From NCBI GenBank assembly GCA_024235935.1, contig JACKLL010000007.1, forward strand, positions 62,001 through 126,000: a DNA stretch of 64,000 bases, in the 5' to 3' direction. The notes beneath the pieces were generated by a model that was not told where the DNA came from, made no database searches, and saw only the letters and a list, made by a program, of their open reading frames with translations. The translations under genes and the position numbers were made by a program. Below, in pieces: positions 1-8,903 of the stretch (position 1 is the stretch's first letter; each line of letters starts with the position of its first letter). The stretch comes from Rhodoferax sp. Lineage in GTDB: Bacteria > Pseudomonadota > Gammaproteobacteria > Burkholderiales > Burkholderiaceae_C.

Positions 1-609
1 CCGCACGGGCACCCGGAAGTGTCGATGCATACGCCGCCGCTGTCACGCTACATGGCCTGCATCGACCGCAACGACTGGCCAGGGGTTGCCGCGCTGATGC
101 TGGACTCGGCACGCCGGCTGGCCGCCGCCGGCGCCGACTTCCTGATCTGCCCCGACAACACCATCCACCAGGCCATGCCCTGGGTGCGCGACGTGTCCCC
201 GCTGGCGTGGCTGCACATCGCCGAGGTGGTGGCCGAGGAGGCGCAGCGGCGCGGTTTTCGGATGCCCGCCCTCACCGGCACCCGCTGGCTGGTCGACAGC
301 GAGGTCTATCCGCAGGCGCTGGCGCAGCGCGGCCTGCGCTGCCTGCGTCCGCTGCCGCAAGAGCGTGACGCCATGGGCACCATCATCATGCAGGAGCTGG
401 TCAATGGCGTCTTCACGCCGGCCTCGACTGCGGTGTTTCTGAACGCCATTGCCCGCATGCAGACGGAGGGTTGCGACGCCGTCATCCTGGGCTGCACCGA
501 GATCCCGCTGATCATCGACGACACGAATTCGCCGCTGCCCACGCTGAACTCGACCCGGCTGCTGGCGCGTGCGGCGCTGCGCCATGCGGTGGCGCTGGAC
601 CGCAAATAG
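1..609 (+). CDS. Asp/Glu/hydantoin racemase family protein, 5' end outside window
   Basis: The reading frame is open from the first base, and the leading residues (GHPEVSMHTPPLSRY) already belong to the N-terminal part of aspartate racemases, so the gene starts upstream of the window. About 202 residues are visible. The two catalytic cysteines of the family are present: Cys50 of the visible part, in ICPDNTIH, and Cys165, in LGCTEIPLII. The family interconverts L- and D-amino acids without a cofactor; the Thr-Glu after the second cysteine is typical of Asp/Glu racemases. The substrate cannot be told from sequence. The next gene (stop at 669) converges on it. An internal GTG at 19 is a possible start only on paper, because it would remove conserved sequence. 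Confidence 0.88.
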   Translation, partial: PHGHPEVSMHTPPLSRYMACIDRNDWPGVAALMLDSARRLAAAGADFLICPDNTIHQAMPWVRDVSPLAWLHIAEVVAEEAQRRGFRMPALTGTRWLVDSEVYPQALAQRGLRCLRPLPQERDAMGTIIMQELVNGVFTPASTAVFLNAIARMQTEGCDAVILGCTEIPLIIDDTNSPLPTLNSTRLLARAALRHAVALDRK

Positions 610-668
610 GCGAACGGCCTGGAGCCACACTGGCCGTCCGCATGCCGGCGGCAACTCTCCGCCGCGGA

Positions 669-3149
669 TCAGGCCTTCGAGCGGTTGACCTGCTCGCCGA
701 GGATGTCGCCATCCTCGGCCACCAGGCGAATGTGCGCATCGGGGGCTCGGGTCTCGATCAGCTTGCTCGCCGGGCGCCCGAGGTGAAAACCCTGCACATG
801 GTCGACGCCGAGCTCGCGCAGCGCCTCCAGCGTGGCCGCGTCCTCGACGCATTCGGCCACGGTCGACTTGTTCATGCTGCGGGCGATCTCGATCAGCGAA
901 GACACGACCAGCCGGTTGCTGGGGTCGGACGTGATGTCGCGCACGAAGTTGCCATCGATCTTGATGCCGTCGACCTCCAGCAGCTTCAGATGTGCGAACG
1001 AGCTGAAGCCGCTGCCGAAATCATCCAGGTGCACGGCACAGCCGACGCTGCGCAAGGCCGCGATCATCGGGCGCGCGGCAATGAGGTCGCCCATGGCCGC
1101 GGTCTCGGTCAGCTCGATGTGCAGCCGCCGCGGGTCGACGTCGTAGCGGTGCAGCGCATCGCGTAGAAATCCGACGAAACCGGCATCGTCCAGCGAGCGG
1201 GGCGACAGGTTGGCCGCAATGCGCACCGACGCGCGCGAGCGCGCCAGCATGCCGATGCAGGTCTCGAACACCCAGCGGTCGATCTGCCGGATCTTGCCGC
1301 TGCGTTCGGCATGCAGCACGAACGCGGCCGGCGCGATCAGGTGCGTGGCATCGTCCTCGTCGACCATGCGTAGCAAGGCCTCGTGGTAGGCAATGCCCAT
1401 GTCCGACATGCGCATCACCGGCTGGTAATGAACCCGCAGCCGCTGGTCGCGCAGCGCGCGGTAGATGCGGCCGTTCCAGATGACGCGCTCGGACTCGGCG
1501 CGGGAATGGGCCACATCGTCGCGGTACAGGCACCATCCGTTCTTGCCATTGAGCTTGGCCTGGTACATGGCGGTATCGGCACAGGCGATCAGGTCGTCGG
1601 CCGAGCGGGCATGCGCCGGGTACAGCGCCAGCCCCATGCTGCAGCCGACACCCTGGCTCTGGTCGCCGATGTCGAAGCGCAGGGCGGCGATCACCTGCGT
1701 CAGCCGCAGCGCCAGGCTCTGGGCATCCTTGGCCGAACTGCCGGGGCTGAGAATAGCGAACTCGTCACCGCCGAGCCGTGCCACGGTCTCGTCGGGCCGC
1801 AGCGCCTCGGTCAGCGCCTGTGCCACCGTCACCAGGATCTCGTCGCCGACCCGGTGGCCGGACTTGTCGTTGATGTGCTTGAACTCGTCCAGGTCGATGA
1901 AGACCAGCACCAGTCCGCGGCTCGATGCCGAGACCTGCACCAGGGCCTTGTCCAGCGCCTCGTACAGGCCGCGCCGGTTGGGCAGGTCGGTCAGCGGGTC
2001 GACCAGCGCCAGCCGGGCGCGCTGCTCGGTCTGCCGGCTCTGCGTGATGTCCTCATGCAACCAGATGCACCCCCCCTGCCCGTCGGCCGCGGTGCCCACG
2101 ACCTGCATGCGCTGGGCGATCAGCCGCCCGTCGCGGGTCACGATGTCGCGGTCGACAAACGGGTGTTCGGTCCCGGTGCGCAGCATCATTTCAAGCAGAC
2201 CGGCACTGCCCGCATCGACCTGTCGGTTCAGCAGCGGAACGATCTCCTGCAAGGGTGTGCCCGGCTGCAGCCCATTGAGCGACCAGATGCGCGAGAACAG
2301 CGCGTTGGCATACACCACCCGATGCTGCGCATCGACGAACAGAATGCCGATCTGCAGCGCACCGAGCAGCGTGGTCAGGCGTGCCCGCTCCTGCCGGGCC
2401 ACGTCGAGCAATTGCGTCTGCTGCTGCTCGCTGCGCTGCAGCGCCACCACACGCTCCTGGATGTTTGCCGCCATGGTGTTGAAAGCGGCTGCCATGCGGC
2501 CGGCCTCGTCACGGGTGTGCACCGGCAATGCGACGTCGAAGTGGCCCGCAGCCACCTGCCGGCTGGCCCGCGACAGGGCAGCCAGGTTGCGCGTGAGCGC
2601 GGATGCGATGGCGATCAGCAGCACCACCGACAAGGCCAGCGCCAGTGCTCCGATCCACAGCACATTGAAGCGGAACTCATCGCGCACCTCGCGCAGGCGC
2701 TGGGTCGACAATCCCAGCTCCAGCCGCGCCATCGCCTGGCCCGCCAGCGCGATCGGCGCCTCCAGGTGCAGCGTCTGGTCGGGCCGGTCCAGATCGATGG
2801 CGCCGGAGTCGCGCGGTGGCAGCGGCTTCAGGGGATCCCAGCCCGAAGACGCGATCTGGCGGTTGGCGTGGTCGAACAGCACCATGTAGTGGATGGCCTG
2901 CGGATGGCGCACCAGGTCCAGCGTCTGTTGCACCGTCGCATAGTCGCGCTGTGCCAGTGGCGCGGCCAGCGCCTGCTCCAGCAGCCCCAGGACCTCCTGC
3001 GACTGGGCCGTGGCCTGGTCTTCCAGCGCATGTTGCATCAGCCTTGCCGCGCCGGTCCAGACCAGCGCAATGGCGAAGATCTCGACCGCCACGCAGGCGA
3101 CGACCAGTTTGCGCCGCAGCGACCAGCGGGTGGGTCGGATCAATTTCAT
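669..3149 (-). CDS. HAMP-PAS-GGDEF-EAL membrane protein (c-di-GMP turnover)
   Basis: 826 residues. A first membrane helix lies at about 13-35, a periplasmic part at 36-163 and a second helix at about 164-188. HAMP (about 185-240), PAS (about 260-375), GGDEF (motif near residue 458) and EAL (EALLR near residue 591) domains follow. The GGDEF motif is intact (RLGGDEF), but the inhibitory site upstream reads RPDE, not RxxD. The EAL domain keeps EALLR, the DDFGSGFSS motif and KIDGNF, with ECVED in place of the more usual EGVE. Both synthesis and breakdown of c-di-GMP are therefore possible. Its ATG overlaps the stop of the PhnD-like binding protein gene by 4 bp (3146-3149), so the periplasmic part may read a ligand delivered by that protein. 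Confidence 0.93.
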   Translation of the reverse strand: MKLIRPTRWSLRRKLVVACVAVEIFAIALVWTGAARLMQHALEDQATAQSQEVLGLLEQALAAPLAQRDYATVQQTLDLVRHPQAIHYMVLFDHANRQIASSGWDPLKPLPPRDSGAIDLDRPDQTLHLEAPIALAGQAMARLELGLSTQRLREVRDEFRFNVLWIGALALALSVVLLIAIASALTRNLAALSRASRQVAAGHFDVALPVHTRDEAGRMAAAFNTMAANIQERVVALQRSEQQQTQLLDVARQERARLTTLLGALQIGILFVDAQHRVVYANALFSRIWSLNGLQPGTPLQEIVPLLNRQVDAGSAGLLEMMLRTGTEHPFVDRDIVTRDGRLIAQRMQVVGTAADGQGGCIWLHEDITQSRQTEQRARLALVDPLTDLPNRRGLYEALDKALVQVSASSRGLVLVFIDLDEFKHINDKSGHRVGDEILVTVAQALTEALRPDETVARLGGDEFAILSPGSSAKDAQSLALRLTQVIAALRFDIGDQSQGVGCSMGLALYPAHARSADDLIACADTAMYQAKLNGKNGWCLYRDDVAHSRAESERVIWNGRIYRALRDQRLRVHYQPVMRMSDMGIAYHEALLRMVDEDDATHLIAPAAFVLHAERSGKIRQIDRWVFETCIGMLARSRASVRIAANLSPRSLDDAGFVGFLRDALHRYDVDPRRLHIELTETAAMGDLIAARPMIAALRSVGCAVHLDDFGSGFSSFAHLKLLEVDGIKIDGNFVRDITSDPSNRLVVSSLIEIARSMNKSTVAECVEDAATLEALRELGVDHVQGFHLGRPASKLIETRAPDAHIRLVAEDGDILGEQVNRSKA

Positions 3150-4006
3150 GGCGTCTTCACCAGCATCTCGCGGGTCACTTTCATGTAGATGTCCATGGAT
3201 TCCAGCACCGCCGGCTGAACCTCGCGCACGCCGCTGAAACCGGTGGCGGCCAGGAAGGCAGCGCCATCCGCCGATGGGGCCTGGACAAACGCCAGCAGCT
3301 GCGACTTGATCAGCCGGGCCTGCTCGGGGATGACCCGCGGGCAGGCCACCAGCAGGAAGCCGGGCACCTCGGCAAATTCGGTGAACACGCGCAACTGGCT
3401 GCGCACGTCCGTCGGTATGGCGCGGAACTCACCGGCACTGAGCATGGCCGCCGCCGCGTCGCCCCGCAGCAGCACATTGCCCACACTGTCGTCGGTCGGC
3501 AAGCGGATGACGCTGAAATCCTGGTCACGCTGCAGGCCGTTGTCGGACAGCCAGCGCATGCCGCGCATGGCCACCAGCGACAGCGGATTGGACAGCACCA
3601 CGGCCCTGCCCCGCAATTCGGCGATGGCCGCCACCGGCCGTGCGGCGGCGAACACCAGCAGGCCCTTGATATCCGGAAGCCATTGCAGCAGGGGCGACCA
3701 TCCGTGGTCGAGCTGGGCCAGCCGGGCCAGGTGCGGCGCGGTGACGATCAGGTCGTAGGCGACGGCTGCGACGCGGCTATGGAATGTCGCCCAGTCTGGC
3801 GCGGTGGAAAGCAGGACCGGCCGCTGCAGGACACGGGCCAGGAAATCGCGCATCGGCTGGTACTGGTTCAGCAGCATGCGGGCACTGATGTTGGGCAAAA
3901 GCCCCATCTCCAGTGGCACCGCGGCTTGGGCACGGGCCAGCTCCGGCAACAGGCAGCTCGTCAATACCGCAACAGAGAATTCCCTGCGCTGGACCGGCTC
4001 GGTCAT
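3146..4006 (-). CDS. PhnD-like periplasmic phosphate/phosphonate-type binding protein
   Basis: 286 residues from the ATG at 4006. An N-terminal export signal (MTEPVQRREF, then a hydrophobic stretch ending near ARAQA) is followed by a PhnD-family fold, with MGLLPNISARMLLNQYQPM at the start and a YDLIVTAPHLARLAQ segment. The frame stays open upstream to 4192, but that extension has no family similarity and would bury the signal peptide. No ABC permease or ATPase gene is adjacent. The gene is instead coupled by an ATGA overlap to the HAMP-GGDEF-EAL gene, so it more likely works as a ligand-sensing partner than as part of a transporter. The ligand is unknown. Confidence 0.85.
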   Translation of the reverse strand: MTEPVQRREFSVAVLTSCLLPELARAQAAVPLEMGLLPNISARMLLNQYQPMRDFLARVLQRPVLLSTAPDWATFHSRVAAVAYDLIVTAPHLARLAQLDHGWSPLLQWLPDIKGLLVFAAARPVAAIAELRGRAVVLSNPLSLVAMRGMRWLSDNGLQRDQDFSVIRLPTDDSVGNVLLRGDAAAAMLSAGEFRAIPTDVRSQLRVFTEFAEVPGFLLVACPRVIPEQARLIKSQLLAFVQAPSADGAAFLAATGFSGVREVQPAVLESMDIYMKVTREMLVKTP

Positions 4007-4271
4007 GGAGATCCCGCATTGGCACGGCCTGTCTGCCGTGATGAATCCCGGATGGCGTGCGCCACCGTCATGTTGACTCCCCGATGTGCTGGCTATCGGT
4101 ATCGCCTGATCGCACGCCAGGTTAGCGCCCGAGTTTACGGGTGAATGACGCCCGCGCGCACCCGGGCGCAGCCGTCTGGGCAAGAAAACCACAATCGCCA
4201 GCCGTGGCGGTCGGGTCAGACGCCCCGTGGGGGCGCATGCCCCGCTCTCCAGTTGCCGTCGACGCCGTCGC

Positions 4272-5336
4272 TCAGGCCAGTGCCGCGCACACCGCGCGCG
4301 TCACATCGACCGTGCGGGCCTGGCCGCCCAGATCGCCGGTATGCAGCGCCGGGTTGGCGGTGACGCCTTCGATCGCCTGCATCAGCCGGGCGGCGGCCTG
4401 CGGCTCGCCGATGTGCTCGAGCAGCATCACGACCGACCAGAACGTGCCCACCGGATTGGCCAGGCCCTTGCCCATGATGTCGAAGGCCGAGCCGTGGATC
4501 GGCTCGAACATGGACGGATAGCGCCGCTGCGGATCGATGTTGCCGGTGGGCGCAATGCCCAGGCTGCCGGCCAGCGCCGCGGCCAGGTCGCTCAGGATGT
4601 CGGCATGCAGATTGGTCGCCACCAGGGTGTCCAGCGTGGCCGGCCGGTTGACCATGCGGGCCGTGGCGGCATCGACCAGCTCCTTGTCCCAGCGCACGTC
4701 CGGAAACTCGCGGGCCACCTCGGCGGCGATCTCGTCCCACATCACCATCGCATGGCGCTGGGCATTGCTCTTGGTGACCACCGTCAGCAGCTTGCGCGGG
4801 CGCGAGCGGGCCAGTTCGAACGCAAAGCGCAGGATGCGCTCGACGCCGGTGCGCGTCATGATGGAGACATCGGTGGCGGCCTCGATCGGATGCCCCTGGT
4901 GCACCCGCCCGCCGACACCGGAGTACTCGCCTTCCGAGTTCTCGCGCACGATCACCCAGTCCAGGTCCTTGGGGCCGCAGCGCTTGAGCGGGCCGTCGAT
5001 GCCCGGCAGGATGCGCGTCGGGCGCACATTGGCGTACTGGTCGAAGCCCTGGCAGATCTTCAGCCGCAGGCCCCACAACGTGATGTGGTCGGGAATGTCC
5101 GGGTCGCCCGCCGAGCCGAACAGGATGGCGTCCTTGTCGCGCAGCGCGTCCAGGCCGTCGTCGGGCATCATGCGGCCGTGGATGCGGTAGTAGTCGCCGC
5201 CCCAGTCGAAGTTCTCGAATTCGAAACGGAAGCTGCCGGACGCGGCGGCCAGCGCGGCCATCACTTGCTGGCCGGCGGGGATCACTTCTTTGCCGATACC
5301 GTCGCCGGGGATGGTGGCGATGCGATAGGTTTTCAT
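4272..5336 (-). CDS. Tartrate/D-malate dehydrogenase (isocitrate/isopropylmalate dehydrogenase family)
   Basis: 354 residues from the ATG at 5336, giving MKTYRIATIPGDGIGKEV, the standard N-terminus of the TtuC/YeaU/DmlA group; an in-frame ATG at 5414 adds a tail with no family similarity. Conserved elements include ENSEGEYSGVGGR, KSNAQRHAMVMWDEI, NLHADILSD and FDIMGKGLANP, which carry substrate and metal ligands of NAD-dependent decarboxylating beta-hydroxyacid dehydrogenases. The length fits DmlA-type enzymes. It probably oxidises D-malate or tartrate in the cytoplasm. It lies 127 bp downstream of the alpha/beta hydrolase and Bug receptor genes on the same strand, consistent with an uptake-and-catabolism unit for a C4 hydroxy-acid. 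Confidence 0.9.
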   Translation of the reverse strand: MKTYRIATIPGDGIGKEVIPAGQQVMAALAAASGSFRFEFENFDWGGDYYRIHGRMMPDDGLDALRDKDAILFGSAGDPDIPDHITLWGLRLKICQGFDQYANVRPTRILPGIDGPLKRCGPKDLDWVIVRENSEGEYSGVGGRVHQGHPIEAATDVSIMTRTGVERILRFAFELARSRPRKLLTVVTKSNAQRHAMVMWDEIAAEVAREFPDVRWDKELVDAATARMVNRPATLDTLVATNLHADILSDLAAALAGSLGIAPTGNIDPQRRYPSMFEPIHGSAFDIMGKGLANPVGTFWSVVMLLEHIGEPQAAARLMQAIEGVTANPALHTGDLGGQARTVDVTRAVCAALA

Positions 5337-5463
5337 GGGCTTGGGGTCCAGGGTTGGTTTGCGATGGGCCTGAATCTGCCGGTGATACAGATTCAGGAGC
5401 ACCTTGGCATTCACGCCATTATTGATTGCAGAGCGTGCAAGGCCCCGCGCCTGGCTGCACGGA

Positions 5464-6327
5464 TCAGGCGGTACTCATGGCGGCCGTGGCCAGGAAGTCC
5501 AGCGCCAGCCGATTGAAAACCGCCGGCTGGTCACGGGTGACGGAGTGGCCGGCACCTGCGACCCGCTGCTGGCACGCCTGCGGCAGGTGGGCACACAGGT
5601 TCGAGAATATGGCCGCGTGCACCGCGGGCGTGTCGCAGCCCGACAGCAGCAGCAAGGGCATCTCCAGCGCGGCCAGCTGGCCGGGTGAAATCCAGGGAAA
5701 CTCATCGCTCGACAGCGCCAGCATCCGCATGGCCCGCATGTTCTGCAGCCGCCGCTGCATCGCGGCGCCGGAGGGCAACGGCGCGCCTGCGCCGCCAATG
5801 CCCGATGTCATGATGTGCGAGGCCCGCACGTCGTCGCCGGCGCGAAACGCTGCCAGTGCCGGCGCAATCACCTGGGTCCGAAACTTCTGCGCCTCGGCAT
5901 GCCCCTGGGGGCTCAGGTCCGCGTACTTCATCATCGGCGGCTCGATGCACACCAGCGCGCGCACGCGCTGCGGCTGGGTGACGGCCAGCGCCAGCGCCGT
6001 AAATCCGCCGTAGGAACTGCCCACCAGAATGGCGCGAGGGATGTGCAGTGCATCGAGCAACTGCACCAGATCCTGCGCCTCGTGGAACGCGCCGTGATCA
6101 GGCGACGGCATGGCATTGTCATTGGGATAGCTGTAGCGCCGGCTGTAGCTGATGCAGTCGAAACGCGCGGTGAAGGCCTCCCACTGCGGTGCCCACGAGC
6201 GCCAGTCACCCATGGCACCGTGAATGAACACCAGCGGATCGCCGCTGCCCGCGCGCACCGCATGCAGCTGTACGCCGCCGGGCAGCGCATAGGCTTGCGG
6301 AACCAGGTCTTCAAAGGCAGGGCGCAT
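5464..6327 (-). CDS. Alpha/beta hydrolase
   Basis: 287 residues of the alpha/beta-hydrolase fold. The oxyanion region is FIHGAMGDWRSW, the nucleophile elbow is GSSYGG, an acid is probable in LLLSGCD, and the catalytic histidine lies in GAGHSVTRDQP. There is no signal peptide, so it is cytoplasmic. It starts 9 bp after the stop of the Bug receptor gene, so the two are surely co-transcribed. The substrate is not recognisable; an ester or lactone linked to the C4-acid dehydrogenase downstream is a guess. Confidence 0.85.
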   Translation of the reverse strand: MRPAFEDLVPQAYALPGGVQLHAVRAGSGDPLVFIHGAMGDWRSWAPQWEAFTARFDCISYSRRYSYPNDNAMPSPDHGAFHEAQDLVQLLDALHIPRAILVGSSYGGFTALALAVTQPQRVRALVCIEPPMMKYADLSPQGHAEAQKFRTQVIAPALAAFRAGDDVRASHIMTSGIGGAGAPLPSGAAMQRRLQNMRAMRMLALSSDEFPWISPGQLAALEMPLLLLSGCDTPAVHAAIFSNLCAHLPQACQQRVAGAGHSVTRDQPAVFNRLALDFLATAAMSTA

Positions 6328-6336
6328 GGCGTGTGA

Positions 6337-7332
6337 TCAGCTGTTGGAGGTGATGCCGAGGTCGCGGATCAGCGCCCCCATGCGCACGTAGTCCTGGCGC
6401 ACGAACGCGTCCAGCGCATTGCGGTCGGCCAGGCGATCGGGGGCATTCATGCCCAGCCCCTCGAGCTTGCCACGCACGGATGCTTCCTGACGATCGCGCG
6501 CCCATTGGGCAGTCAGCACGTCGACGATCGCCGCCGGGGTACCCACGGGTGCGAACAGGCCGACCCAGCCCAGGTACTCGAAATCCGCCACCGACTCCTT
6601 GATGGCCGGTACATCCGGCAACGCGGTCAGACGGTCCGACGAAGTGATGCCCAGGGCCCGGACGCGGCCGTCCTTGGCGGCACCCACGACGACGTTCGGC
6701 GCCGCGAACTGCACTTGCACCTGGCCCGACATCAGGTCTGCAAAGGCCTGCGCGTCCCCCTTGTAGGGCACGTGAACCATCTTGGTCCCTGTGGCGCGGC
6801 AGAACAACTCGGTGCACAGATGGCTGCCTGATCCGATGCCGCCCGAACCGAATGCCAGGCCCTCCGGTTTGGCCTTGGCGATTTGAACCAGCTCCGCCAG
6901 GCTGCGCGCCTTGACCGAGGGGTGAACCACCAGCACATACGCGCCCGCACCCAGCATGCCCAGTGGCTGCAGACTCTTCATCGGGTCGTAGGTGATCTTG
7001 GGGAACAGGTGCGGCGCCACCGAAATCGCGGTGGCGCCCGATACCAGCAGGGTATAGCCGCCCGGCGTGGACTTGACGACGTTATCGGCCGCAGGCATGC
7101 CACTGGCGCCCGGCTTGTTGTCGACCACGAAGCCCTGTCCGAAGGCGCGCGCAAAATGGTCTGCAACCAGGCGCGCCATGAAGTCGGTCGGTCCGCCCGG
7201 CGCCGAGCCGACCACGACCTTCACCGCACGCGTCGGGTAGGTGGCGGATTGGGCCCAGCCCGGAAGAGCCAGTGCGGCGAGGCTTGCACCGGTAGATTGC
7301 AGCAGCTGCCTGCGGCCAATGGTGGTGTTCAT
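6337..7332 (-). CDS. Bug/TctC-type tripartite tricarboxylate transporter receptor
   Basis: 331 residues from the ATG at 7332, which is preceded by an AGGAGAC ribosome-binding site at 7337-7343. A signal peptide with a twin-arginine-like GRRQLL start and a cleavage site after PGWAQS is followed by the Bug signature YPTRAVKVVVGSAPGGPTD, then FVVDNKPGASG and MVHVPYKG. The mature protein should bind a small carboxylate in the periplasm. There are no tctAB membrane genes nearby. It is divergent from the LysR gene at 7434, the usual Burkholderiales arrangement, and heads a unit with the hydrolase and perhaps the dehydrogenase. Confidence 0.93.
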   Translation of the reverse strand: MNTTIGRRQLLQSTGASLAALALPGWAQSATYPTRAVKVVVGSAPGGPTDFMARLVADHFARAFGQGFVVDNKPGASGMPAADNVVKSTPGGYTLLVSGATAISVAPHLFPKITYDPMKSLQPLGMLGAGAYVLVVHPSVKARSLAELVQIAKAKPEGLAFGSGGIGSGSHLCTELFCRATGTKMVHVPYKGDAQAFADLMSGQVQVQFAAPNVVVGAAKDGRVRALGITSSDRLTALPDVPAIKESVADFEYLGWVGLFAPVGTPAAIVDVLTAQWARDRQEASVRGKLEGLGMNAPDRLADRNALDAFVRQDYVRMGALIRDLGITSNS

Positions 7333-7433
7333 GTCTGTCTCCTTGTGTAGGTGGGAAGCGCGTGGCCGGATTCTGCGGCGCGGCGACCAGCCTGGGAAAT
7401 AGAATCGACCTCCCTGGTATAAGCAAGCTTGAT

Positions 7434-8363
7434 ATGTCCGCATCCGCCGTCGTGCTGCTCAACCGGCTGCTGGCCAAGGCCCGCTTTCGCCACCTGCAGG
7501 TGCTGGTGCGGCTGGCGGAAATCGGCAGCGTCAAGCGCACGGCCGAGTCCATCGGCATGACCCAGCCAGCGGTCACGCAGTTGCTGGCCGACCTGGAAAG
7601 CCTGCTGGAGGTATCCCTGTTCTACCGCCATGCGCGCGGCGTGATGCCGACGCCAGCATGCCAGGATCTGCTGCCGATGGCACGCCAGTCGCTGGCCGGC
7701 CTCAGTGCCACGGCCGAGGCAGTGGTCGAGCGCGCCACCAGCGGCCAGGGGCTGGTGCGCATCTGGGGTTCCACGGCCGCGATCAACGGCTTGCTGGTGC
7801 GCGCCGTCCCGCAGTTCAACCGACGGCAACCGGACATCCAGCTCCATGTCAGGGAAGCCGAGGTCCACCCGCTGTTCCGGGCCATCGCCCAGCAGGAAGT
7901 GGACATCGGCCTGTGCCGACAGGTGGCAGTGCTGCCCGAGGGCTGGTCGTTCACGCCCTTGCTGGCAGACGCATTCGTGGTGGCCTGCGCGCCGCACCAT
8001 CCGCTGGCGCGCAAGCGGCGTGTACGCTGGCGCGACCTGGCGGATGCCACCTGGCTGATCACGCCGATCGACTCCGCGGCACGCCACAAGCTCGACGAAC
8101 TCGGCGCACGCTTCGGCAAGCCGATGCGCCAGAGCCAGGTCATCACACGCATATCGTCGATGACCTGGGCCATGCTGCAGGAGCAGCCACTGCTGACACT
8201 GGTGCCGGCCAGCGTGTTCCGCCAGCTGCAGGCTGCCGGCCAACTGGTCGTGCTCCCGCTCGACGAGACGATTCCGTATGATCCACTCGGCATGTTGCTG
8301 CCGCGGGACGTCAGGCCTGCGACGCAACGCTTCGCCGACTACCTGCTGGACTATTGCCAATGA
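7434..8363 (+). CDS. LysR-family transcriptional regulator
   Basis: 309 residues from the ATG at 7434. An N-terminal winged helix-turn-helix (RFRHLQVLVRLAEIGSVKRTA, then GMTQPAVTQLLADLE) is followed by a LysR substrate-binding domain. The open frame extends to 7362, but upstream residues are not LysR-like. It is divergent from the Bug receptor gene across about 100 bp, so it very likely controls the Bug-hydrolase unit and itself. Its stop codon overlaps the next gene's start in an ATGA (8360-8363), so the DUF3237 protein is probably made together with it. Confidence 0.9.
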   Translation: MSASAVVLLNRLLAKARFRHLQVLVRLAEIGSVKRTAESIGMTQPAVTQLLADLESLLEVSLFYRHARGVMPTPACQDLLPMARQSLAGLSATAEAVVERATSGQGLVRIWGSTAAINGLLVRAVPQFNRRQPDIQLHVREAEVHPLFRAIAQQEVDIGLCRQVAVLPEGWSFTPLLADAFVVACAPHHPLARKRRVRWRDLADATWLITPIDSAARHKLDELGARFGKPMRQSQVITRISSMTWAMLQEQPLLTLVPASVFRQLQAAGQLVVLPLDETIPYDPLGMLLPRDVRPATQRFADYLLDYCQ

Positions 8364-8869
8364 CCGATGACACCATGGATGACACCCCGCACATCAAGGC
8401 ACTTGCCGATGCCGTCCCGGCCCTCGACCTGCACCCGCGCTGGGTCTGGACGGCGGTCGTGGACGTGGCGGCACGCGAGCCGCTGGGCCGCAGCGGGCGC
8501 GGCGAACGCTTCATCGTGCCGATCCTGGGTGGCCTGTTCTGGGGTGCACCCGGCTTCGAGCAATTCCATGGCCAGGTGCGCGCCGGCGGTGCCGACCGTC
8601 AGGTGGTGCGTGCTGACGGCATCAAGGAACTCGATGCACTGTACGAGATGCAGACCCACGATGGCGCGGTGATCACGATCCATAACCAGGTCACCGTGGA
8701 TGAGGCTGTCATGCCCGAACGTTATGCCATGTCGGTCATTCGCGTGACGGCACCGCAAGGGCCCCACGACTGGCTGAATCGCCGCTTGTTCGTGGGCACC
8801 CTGCAAACACTGCGCCCGGCGCGCCAGGCCGTGCTGATCCGCGGCTATCTGGCACAGACGGCGGGCTGA
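8360..8869 (+). CDS. DUF3237 family protein
   Basis: 169 residues. The sequence (LHPRWVWTAVVDV, VPILGGLFWGAPGFEQFHG, GADRQVVRADGIKELDALYEM) matches the DUF3237 family, small beta-rich proteins of unknown function often found near catabolic genes. The ATG at 8360 shares its bases with the LysR stop codon, which argues for translational coupling. The function is unknown. Confidence 0.8.
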   Translation: MTDDTMDDTPHIKALADAVPALDLHPRWVWTAVVDVAAREPLGRSGRGERFIVPILGGLFWGAPGFEQFHGQVRAGGADRQVVRADGIKELDALYEMQTHDGAVITIHNQVTVDEAVMPERYAMSVIRVTAPQGPHDWLNRRLFVGTLQTLRPARQAVLIRGYLAQTAG

Positions 8870-8903
8870 ACACGGGCGGGCCCGAAGCGGTCCCGGTGGT
8901 GGC

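Noticed and set aside
1383..3188. Long plus-strand frame (601 codons) over the GGDEF-EAL gene
   Set aside because: It is antisense to a strongly conserved multidomain protein; high-GC DNA often leaves such shadow frames open, and its translation is low-complexity with many Arg, Gln and His.
2816..4144. Plus-strand frame of 442 codons over the PhnD-like gene
   Set aside because: Antisense shadow; the minus-strand protein has signal peptide and family motifs.
7410..7434. CAAGCTTG palindrome before the LysR gene, considered as an operator
   Set aside because: It directly abuts the start codon and does not fit the T-N11-A pattern; evidence is too thin.
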